From Clostridia bacterium (lineage in GTDB: Bacteria; Bacillota; Clostridia; Christensenellales; Borkfalkiaceae): a stretch of DNA of 64,000 nt. The DNA lies in NCBI GenBank assembly GCA_017507005.1, contig JAFWBT010000016.1, positions 1 through 64,000 on the forward strand, read 5' to 3'. A model generated the notes under the pieces. The model was not told the DNA's origin and made no database searches. It was given only the letters and a program-made list of their open reading frames with translations. A program made the translations under genes and the position numbers. Below are positions 10,107 to 18,900 of this stretch, piece by piece (the stretch's first letter is position 1; each line of letters begins with the position of its first letter).

Positions 10107-11033
10107 TTACTCTTCCTTCCAACCAATCTTACCGAGCGTCCATCTTAAAAGGAACGTAAGCGGTACGATGATGAAAGTGATAATCAAGCCAAGCGCCGCG
10201 TACGGGCCCATCTGCGTCGTGTTGCCGCCTGCCCTTGCTACGCCTCGCCACAATAAGAAACCGAGTGGCTGTACGTCTGGCTGTTCGTAACCGAACAACA
10301 TCATGAAGTTGTACTGGTTGGTAAAGATACCCGCAAAGCCCGATATAAGGAATACCTGCATAATCGAGAAAATTTGCGGCAATACGATGTACCAAAATTC
10401 TTTAACGCCGTTCGCGCCGTCCAAATGAGCCGATTCAATAATTTCCGGTGCAATCGCATCCATTTTATTCGTATACATTAGTACGCTCGTACCAAAGCTT
10501 GCGAATACGCAGAATACCATCATAGACGTGTATCTATGCTCTGCGTCCCAGAAATTGATGACTTCGCCCGTCCATTTGCTAAGCAAACCGTTTGCGCCGC
10601 CTAATACAAGACCGGTAACGTTCTTGTATATCGTCGCCAAAACGGCTGCCGACAAAATGGAAGGCATGAACAGCAATATGCGGAACAACTTTGCGCCCGG
10701 CATACGCTTAAACATATAATACGAGAAAAACAAGCCCAAAGGAAGCCCCGTACACATAGATATTGCGTACGATTTTAACGAGTTTCCTATTGCAAGTTTC
10801 ATTTCCGTATTTCTTACTTGATTCGTAAACCAATAGGTAAAATTGTCCCAACCCCATTCAAATTCTTTTGCAATACCCGTAGGGAATATTTTAAACGCGA
10901 GTGCAAACGAATTGAGGTTTACGAATACGTAAAAAAACAGAAATTGCAGGGAAGGGAGCAAAACCAAGAGCGTATAGAACAATTTACTCTTGAACGTATT
11001 TTGTCCCAACCCAGCTTTTTTCATTTTTCGCAT
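10107..11033 (-). CDS. Sugar ABC transporter permease (MalF/UgpA type)
   Basis: This is a 308-residue integral membrane permease with about six hydrophobic segments and the EAA-type loop (E-I-I-E-S-A-H-L-D-G-A) that docks onto the transporter ATPase. GGAGG stands 6 bases before the ATG. It lies 26 bases after the binding-protein gene and 11 before the second permease, so one transcript is likely. No ATPase gene is present here; related Bacillota importers commonly share a single MsmX-like ATPase encoded elsewhere. The sugar is not identifiable from sequence, but the context suggests an oligosaccharide. Confidence 0.93.
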   Translation of the reverse strand: MRKMKKAGLGQNTFKSKLFYTLLVLLPSLQFLFFYVFVNLNSFALAFKIFPTGIAKEFEWGWDNFTYWFTNQVRNTEMKLAIGNSLKSYAISMCTGLPLGLFFSYYMFKRMPGAKLFRILLFMPSILSAAVLATIYKNVTGLVLGGANGLLSKWTGEVINFWDAEHRYTSMMVFCVFASFGTSVLMYTNKMDAIAPEIIESAHLDGANGVKEFWYIVLPQIFSIMQVFLISGFAGIFTNQYNFMMLFGYEQPDVQPLGFLLWRGVARAGGNTTQMGPYAALGLIITFIIVPLTFLLRWTLGKIGWKEE

Positions 11034-11059
11034 ACTTACCTCCTAAGGTTAAGCAGATA

Positions 11060-12751
11060 TTACCACGCACAACCCTTATAGAATGCCTGATGTCCGATAA
11101 AGTACTCATCAGCAGTAACGCCTGCGTCCCATACCGCACGTTCAAGCGTAGTGAATATACCGCTACCATACATAGCCGCAGGCATAAGCGATTTAATATT
11201 TCTTGCATAACGGTCGCTGCCAGGAACGTGGTAAGCGATATCCGATGCTTCGAGATAGTTTACAAGGCTCGTTTCATAATAGTTGAGTCTGCTGCGATCT
11301 ACTGCGTCAAGGTATTCAACGCCAACCGTCGTACCCGTCGTGTAGGTGAAGTTTGCAAGAGCTTCGTCCGTGTAGGTGTATTTCAAGAATTCGAGAGCCG
11401 CTTTCTTAACGCCGTCGGACAAGCCCGATTTAATACAAGATACTGCGTTCAAATAGTCGCAGAACGTCGATTTCTTTTCGCCGCTAGCAATCTTAGCTGC
11501 TTCTTCTTCCGTAGCCTGAGGCAAAGGCAACCAACCGAACTTACGGTTTTCTTTCGCCCACTTTTTGTCTTCTTCTGCCATGTAGTTGAATACGTCGTCT
11601 GCCTCAATCTGCCACCACGTACCATCTGCAAGCATTGCGCTCTGTCTAAGACCAAGCTTACCGTTTTCAAGGAAGTTCTGCTGGTTTACAGTGTGCGAAA
11701 TCTGGTCGTTTTCACCGTCTGCTTCATTGTAGTACGCCTTGTTGCTGAGCAATTTTACCAAGAACTGCATACCATAATATCTACCTTCCTGACGAGCCAA
11801 TTCGTAAGCGTTTGCTTCCGTGATTTCAAGGCTTTCCGTTACGGGCGTACCGTCAGCGTTCTTTTTAACCGTACCGTCTTCGTTGAATACAACGAGGTTT
11901 TCAGCCGTACCGCTGAACGTGTAGCCGATAGCAATCTGTTCGCCACCTTCGTGGTTAGCAACGAGGTTGTCCATAAGCAACATCAAGTGCTGCTGCGTAT
12001 ACATACCGGGGAAACATACGGGGTCAACGCCGCGCGCGTCGATTTCTTCGCAAAGCGCAAAGAATTCGTCGTACGTACGAGGCAAACCGTCGTCTTCCGT
12101 ACCTGCTTTGCCGTCGGGACCAACGCTCTTCGTAGGATTTTCAGGCGTAATCAAAATGTTGCCGTCTTCATCTTCTTCTGCTGCGAGGAAGAAACCTTTT
12201 TCTTCAAACAAATCTCTGTTGTAAATAAGACCGTAGTTGCCTGCATAGTGAGGAATACCGTAGTAGTGTCCGTCTTTAAATTTATAGAAACCAATCTGCT
12301 GAGCGGTCATTTTTTCTACAATCGTCTGATTGTTATCGTCAGGGTTGGGGGTTTCCATAATGGAATCCAAAGGTTCTACCGAGCCTTCTGCCATGATGTT
12401 CAAGAAGTCGGAAGGGCTTTCCATAAAGTATACGTCAAACTGTTCCGTCTTTACCTGCGTCGGCGTGAAGTCTCTCATTTCACCTCTGTGGTGTACCTGT
12501 ACGCCCATCTTGCCTTCTTCAAAGGATACGTTTGCGTATTTTTCTTCGAAGTTTTTCTTGAGCTCGATCAGCCATTCGTCGCCGAAACCTGCGAAGTAGT
12601 GGAATACGTTGAGCTGCGTTTTGTTTGCGTCGATTTTTTCGCCGCCAATACCGCCGCCTTCGTTACCACCGCCGCCGCAAGCGACCGTAGACGTAGCCGT
12701 CAAGGCACACAGAGCCAAAGCTAATGCTTTCTTAAAGAAGTTCTTTTTCAT
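11060..12751 (-). CDS. Extracellular sugar-binding lipoprotein (family 1 solute-binding protein)
   Basis: The 563-residue lipoprotein has a leader ending T-V-A-C25 followed by a Gly-rich tether. The body has features of family 1 solute-binding proteins: N-V-F-H-Y-F-A-G-F at the start of the mature fold, a central P-R-T-Y-D-E-F region and a substrate-cleft-like D-G-T-W-W-Q. It delivers a carbohydrate to the two permeases encoded directly downstream. The paralogue at 54738-56426 shares layout and motifs (F-G-D-E-W-L, D-G-S/T-W-W-Q-x-E). It is longer than classical maltose-binding proteins, as is common in this subfamily. A ribosome binding site (AAGGAG) supports the start. Confidence 0.92.
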   Translation of the reverse strand: MKKNFFKKALALALCALTATSTVACGGGGNEGGGIGGEKIDANKTQLNVFHYFAGFGDEWLIELKKNFEEKYANVSFEEGKMGVQVHHRGEMRDFTPTQVKTEQFDVYFMESPSDFLNIMAEGSVEPLDSIMETPNPDDNNQTIVEKMTAQQIGFYKFKDGHYYGIPHYAGNYGLIYNRDLFEEKGFFLAAEEDEDGNILITPENPTKSVGPDGKAGTEDDGLPRTYDEFFALCEEIDARGVDPVCFPGMYTQQHLMLLMDNLVANHEGGEQIAIGYTFSGTAENLVVFNEDGTVKKNADGTPVTESLEITEANAYELARQEGRYYGMQFLVKLLSNKAYYNEADGENDQISHTVNQQNFLENGKLGLRQSAMLADGTWWQIEADDVFNYMAEEDKKWAKENRKFGWLPLPQATEEEAAKIASGEKKSTFCDYLNAVSCIKSGLSDGVKKAALEFLKYTYTDEALANFTYTTGTTVGVEYLDAVDRSRLNYYETSLVNYLEASDIAYHVPGSDRYARNIKSLMPAAMYGSGIFTTLERAVWDAGVTADEYFIGHQAFYKGCAW

Positions 12752-12917
12752 ATTATTTTCTCCTTACATTATTTATAATATTATATATACGCTGCGTTTT
12801 TAGGCAGCCGCGTTAGAGCAACGGCTAGCCGTAATTCGCGCAGTTGTTGCCTCAATTTTCCTCACCCCTCCCCTCTTTTTAGGGAGGGGTGAGTTTCCTT
12901 GATTTTTCTATTAGGTT
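12752..12917. other. Intergenic gap with two palindromes before the importer genes
   Basis: This gap separates the giant-protein gene from the binding-protein gene. It holds a 12-base perfect palindrome, ACGGCTAGCCGT, at 12821-12832 and the hairpin listed at 12861-12893. An AT-rich stretch with TATAAT-like words precedes the binding-protein start, but I see no convincing -35 element. The importer could be read by leakage from upstream or from an activator-dependent promoter. Confidence 0.5.
12861..12893 (-). terminator. Perfect 12-bp hairpin between giant-protein gene and importer
   Basis: The arms CTCACCCCTCCC (12861-12872) and its exact reverse complement (12882-12893) enclose a 9-base loop. 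The hairpin sits 25 bases after the stop of the minus-strand giant-protein gene. No clear U-run follows on that strand, so it may be a processing, stability or partial-termination site and not a classical terminator. Confidence 0.55.
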
Positions 12918-15900
12918 TTAAAGAACGCCCCAGTTCGAGAAGAAGGATTCGTAAAGACCGAAGCTAGTAGTAGTTCCAAGCACACTTTTGTATCCTGCCA
13001 CAGTGAGAACGTTCTTCGAATCAAACCCAAAGAATTCAGAAGGTTTTTCAACGTCAAGCGCTACGACTCTAGTATAGAAGTCTTCATACGGGTTCTCTGC
13101 GGATTTTATAGATTCTATCGTTATCTCACTCGACAACGTCACCGTAATCGTACCGCTATTCCAACCGGTAAGACTAGCATATTTCATCTTCGTCGTATAC
13201 GTACTATGCAACATCAAAATCGCATATTCGGGGAAAATCATTTCCACATTGATACGTTTTTGATACTTCGCCTTTGCAACCTCGTCATACTGCGCATCCG
13301 AAACTTCGCTAAGCGCCGTCTGACAATAGTTGTACCAGCCCTCCAACGTTGCACGCTGCCCACTATATTTGCTATGTACGTACAAATCTTGCGCGGGCGT
13401 AAGCGTAGCAGATGTCGCGCCAGCACTTGCGTCGGGGAATACAACGGAATCCATATTGTAACCGTACGCACCGTTGAAGAAGGATTGACGACGTTGAGTA
13501 TCCGAAGAATTATCCCAATTTACAAGATCCGTAGGATCTAAATAGCCCGCCTTAAGATTCATAAACGCATTATCATTATCCTCGCCCTGTTTCTTGCTTT
13601 CCATTGCCGAAACAAGCTCTTCAAAGAACGTTCTCATCGTAGGACCAGCCTCGCCGTAGTAGCCGTTCGTTGCGAAGAATTCATTTTTCAGCTCATCAAA
13701 CGTAACGTTAACGTCCGTCATAGCACGGCTGTCAATATACGTCTTGAACGCCATGAACGCCGTCTGCGCGCCTGCTTTGTTGTGAACGTTACCAAGAGAG
13801 AACATAGAGTTGTGCACGCCGAGCTTGTTCAATTCTTGATACCAAAGCACCTGATATTCCCACGTATTCAAAGGCAGGAAGTAATCTCTATAAGGCGTTT
13901 GATACATAAACACTTCAATGTTTTCTGCGCCAACCGATGCAATCCACGCCAACAAGGCAAGGTACATATGGTCGTTCGCTTCATGCGAGAGTGCGAAGGA
14001 GTGATTTGCCTTATGAGAGGTCCAATCCAAACGCAAGTTCTTATGCGCCTTGAGAACAACGTGTTCCGTCGTGGACGTTGCCGCCGCATACGTTGCGCCA
14101 GCTGCGTTCAATGCGCTGTACGTGAACGTATCCGTTGCCGCTGCGTCGCCATGACCATACGACGTTTTAATATTCGCGAGCGCCGTTTGATCCGCCGATT
14201 CTAATACGGGAGCGTACTGGAACATCGAGTATGCAAAGAACTCAATATTCAGCGTTCTGCCTGCTGCAACCAATTCTGCATTCGAGTTCACAACGCTAGC
14301 CAGCTTGTTCAAGAAGATGAGCTGAGGGATAGACGCGTTGGAGAAATTCCCACAAGCGCTACACTGACAATAAAGCGCGTTGTCTTCAATCATGAAGTTG
14401 ATTGTGGTCATCGCAGGTTTTGCCACTGCTTCCGCCACCATAATAGCCGCAACGTGATTGATCATCTTGTTGAATACCGACGAATCACCGTGTCCCAAGT
14501 AGCAAATCTGACCGTCGTTTGTACTCGTAAGAATGGCATTTGAAGAATCCGTTGCCTGCCACGTAGTATCACTTTCACTCCACGTCGTCGTATCTGCATA
14601 GAAATAATCTTTCGAGTTATGCATAGCAACGTACGTCGAGTAGTGACTCATCCGAGTAAATCCAAGCGAATCCTTTTCTGTGTTATCATTAGAGAACGCT
14701 GCTTGACGATGATTGAACGTGATGTTCGTGGTGTAGTCTTCAAGACCTTGCAGAGCCGTCGTCATAGCGTCAGCCGTTATGCTGTTATACACTACGTCCG
14801 TTGCTACGACTTCTTCGGAATAGTCGAAGAGCATCTCGTTCCAACCGTACAGTTGACGGCAAAGTTCTTTCGCCGCATAACCAAACGCTTCTTCGTTTTC
14901 TGCGAGCACGAAAATCGTGTTCTCTACTCTGTAAATACCATAGTTTGCACTACCGTTGCCGTTCAAAGTAAGATCAGGGTTCGAAGCAAACTTTTCGGTG
15001 AGATAATGCATATAGGTATTATACGTACCGACAACAATCTGCTGCGTACTCAGCTCTTGCATATCATAGATTGCAAGCGAGCTACCCGTAGACGCCTTCG
15101 TAACGTCGTTGATGAAGTCCACCGCCTCGAACGAGCCGTTTTCGTGGTCGTTCCAAACGATATTATACGAATCGCCCTGTTCTTGGAACTGGTTATCGTC
15201 GGGTGCAACCGTCGTACCGCTTGCCGTTACGTTCTTCAGCATAGGAACGCCGTCAACAATCTTCCAAAGCTCGGAATCCAAGCCCGAAATCCAGAAGCTT
15301 GCGCCGTTTGTCGTATCGTCTACATATTCAACGTAGATACCTGCCGCGCTACCGTCATTAGTCGCATCTGTGTAATAAACGTTACCACTCGTTCCATTCG
15401 CCTTCAACCAATTCTTGTTGAAGCCATACACACCAACGTTTTCCGCCGCGAAGTATTTACCCGTAGCCGCAGGATAATGCGTATTGCTAGTATTGGTATG
15501 ATTACCGTCGTCATTAAGAATAGACGAACTATGATTATTGAAGTTGAATACGACGTTTCTCAACGTACCGCCGTTCGCCGTAGAGCCGTTACGCCAGAAG
15601 AACGGAGCTATGTAAAGGTTTGCGTTGTGGTGAAGGTTGGTAATTTCCACGTAAACGTCTTCAAACATACCTTTACCGTCAAGCACGATATTCGCATAAA
15701 TCCCCAGCTGAACGCCCGTAAAGGCAACGTGTTTAACCGTACCGTTTACGTAACCGAACAACGAGCCTTCTAATTCTAACTGGTAGCTACCAGTAGACAC
15801 TGTTTCTTCGAGAACGTGACCGCTAAACCAGTTCGTCTTAACAAAGTCGGAAATAACGTGACCGTTACCGTCGAACGTACCTACGAAAGGTACCGTAGTC

Positions 15901-18900
15901 GTACCCCATACGTAAACGTCCGTATAACCGCCGCCGTCTTGCGTCAATCTGATATCGTTGCCGAGCGTATAGTAGCCGTTACCATGCATGGTACCTGCGC
16001 CACCCGTGCCGCCTTGATAAATAATTACGTTTTCGGTTTGAGCGCTCGTGTCTGCTACCTTCGCAGTCGTCGTCTTACCACGAAGGATATATTTCATAGC
16101 CAACATGGTGTCCGCTTTCGTAATCATATTCGTTACGACGAGTGTAGGAGCCGTGATTTCAAACGTTCTGCCTTCAACCGTTGCCACTACCACTGCTTCG
16201 TATTCACCGAATACGTTGTAAGGAATAACGTCAATCGTTACAATATTGTTCGCAACCGTAGCTGCGTATTCTTTACCGCCAAGCGTTACCGTTGCCGCAG
16301 AAATCGTCAAATCGGTCGCGCTCGTCAAATCAATCGTAAGCGCCGTAGCTTCGTTCGCCGTAATCGACGTTGCGTCGGTGAACAACGCGCTCGTCTGCTT
16401 GTCAAGCTCGGTGTCTACACTGCCGAAGTTTTCCCCGCAATTACTGCAAATGAAATCATCGCCGCTCCACGCGCCTTCGTGGCTGAGCGTAGCACCGTAT
16501 GCCGTCTTACAGGTGGTACATACCGCCTTAGCCGAACACGTTGCCGTGCCGCCTGCACAAGCCGTAGTGTTTACCGTTGCGCCGCAAGCGCAAATGCCGC
16601 TATGCGTACCGTCGCCGTTGCTTACGTATTTAATAGCGCTATGCGCTACCAATTCGCCGTAGGTGCTGCCGCAGGTGCTACATACCGCGAGCTTGGTGCA
16701 CGTTGCCGTGCCGCCCGAACAAGCCGTGCTAGCCGAAACCGCTACACCACATCTACACGTTTCGCTGTGCGTACCGTCGCCGTTGCTTGCGATAACGTCT
16801 GCCGTATGGTTGGTGCCGTCGCAAGCGAGTACACCGATTACTTCGGTGAAGTATGCCGTTGCCGTTTCGCTAGCCGCCGCCGTAGGATACGAGCCTTGGT
16901 TAATACCAGACTTCCAGCCGATCATATCGGTGAGCTTCGTACCCGTAATATTCGTGTGATTGGTTGCAGGGCTGTAGAAACCGCTTGTCGTTCTATAATC
17001 CTTCGTCCAAACGCCGTCGGATACTTGATGATAATGCACGTATACCCATTCGCCAGTAATCGCACCGCTGTTGGGCGCACCTTGCAAATAAATATTCGCG
17101 GGTGCGTTCGTCTTCATTGCAAACCAAATATCGCTGTATGCGCTGATATCGGAAGCGTTGAAGTGCCCATACTTATAGGCGAAGTCTTTACCAGTCCAGG
17201 TGTATTCGCTTACCTTGCTGAATCCTACGGGTGCTGCTTCATCAGAGTATGCGCCTTCTGCTGCGCCGCCGCCAGTGAAGTAGTACGGGTTCCAAATATG
17301 GTCCCAAACGTTCGTAGCATAGGAAGCAATACCCGTATTGAATACGCCAAGTACTTCCGTTGCGTAAACGTTTACGTCTGCGGTAGAATTCGTACCGTCT
17401 GTCTGTTGATAAATAACCAATCTCAAACCATTGTTGTTGTTTTCAGTGAGCTCGTAAATCGTATCGCCAGGTCTGTTTGCAAACGTCTTATACAACGTGC
17501 CGTCTACGTAAATGGATACCGTCCACGTGTTTTCCGCCGTTTGCGTCAAGTGGAAGTTTACCCAAACCAATTGGTTGTCTGCGTCTAAATTCTTCCAACT
17601 ATCTGCTGTATTGGTAAAGTGACCGCCTTGAATTGCAATTGCAAACCAAACTTCGCTAAATGCGGTAAGGGTTGCGCCAGCATAGTCTGCTGAGGTCAAA
17701 ATCTTGTTAGCCCACGTGTTGCCCGAAGCGGAGAAGAGGTTGGTAACCTTGCTAAAGCCTTCGGGAGCCGTAATGCCGGCTGCATTGTTCGAAAGCGTAA
17801 GGTTCGCATTCGTGCTGTCGATAATCGCGCTATCCGCAACTACCGCCGCGGTATTCAATACCTTGCCGCATACCGTACACGATTGTTTACCAAGTACCCA
17901 ATCGCCAATCGTATGCGCTACCATTTCGCCGTAAGCGGTGTTGCAAAGGCTACATACCGCCTGCGCCGTACAAGTAGCTTCGCCGCCTACACACGCCGTA
18001 GCTTCGCCCATGGTTTTGCCGCAGCTTGCGCAAACTTCCGTATGCGTGCCGTCGCCGTTGCTTTCGTATTCCGTCGTCGTATGTTCACAGCCGATAACAC
18101 CGAGTATTTCCGTGAAGTAAATTCTTACGTCCGTTGTCGTATCGCCTTCTGCCTTGGTAGGATATGCACCACTATTCCAAGGTTTTGAAGCCGAATATGC
18201 GTTATACGACAAAATATCTTTAAGCGTATTGCCTACAATACCCGTTTGTACGTTGTTAGCAACGTAGCCGTCGGGAGAGCTGAGGGACACTGTCCAAGCG
18301 TCATCCACCTTTACCAAATGGTAGTACAACCAATCACTGCCCGTATACGCATTGCCGCCACGCACGTAGAAGCCCGTACCGCCTACGTTCTTCATTGCAA
18401 ACCATACTTCGTCGTAAGCGCTAACGTCCGCTTCGTCAAGACAGGTCAAAGGCATGTCTTTAGAGGTAGACCCATAAGGTACACCGTTAGCCATCGTGCT
18501 GTTAAGGTTCCATTGGTACATTTCGATATTGTCAAAGCCAGCGGGAGCTTCTTGATCGGGCGTACTAAGCGCGTAATTGTTATCACGCCAAATACTGTCG
18601 TTTACCATTACCGCTTCGTTTTCAATACCGTGTGCAAATTCGTACGGCTCACTCATCGCTTCGCCACAGATACAGTAATCCTGCAAGTAACCATTGCCGA
18701 GCGATTTAGTGCTATTGTACGCGCACACGTGCGTGCCACGTACTTCCGTAACGTAGAGCGTCATATTTTTAGCTGGCGACATAAGCGTTGACATAATAGC
18801 GGACAAGCTGTTAGCCGTAACGTCTGTCTCGAAAAGATCGGACGTCTGTGCCGAGCTACCACCGCCGGCAGGCGCTGACACCCAACGTCTAGCGTTTATC

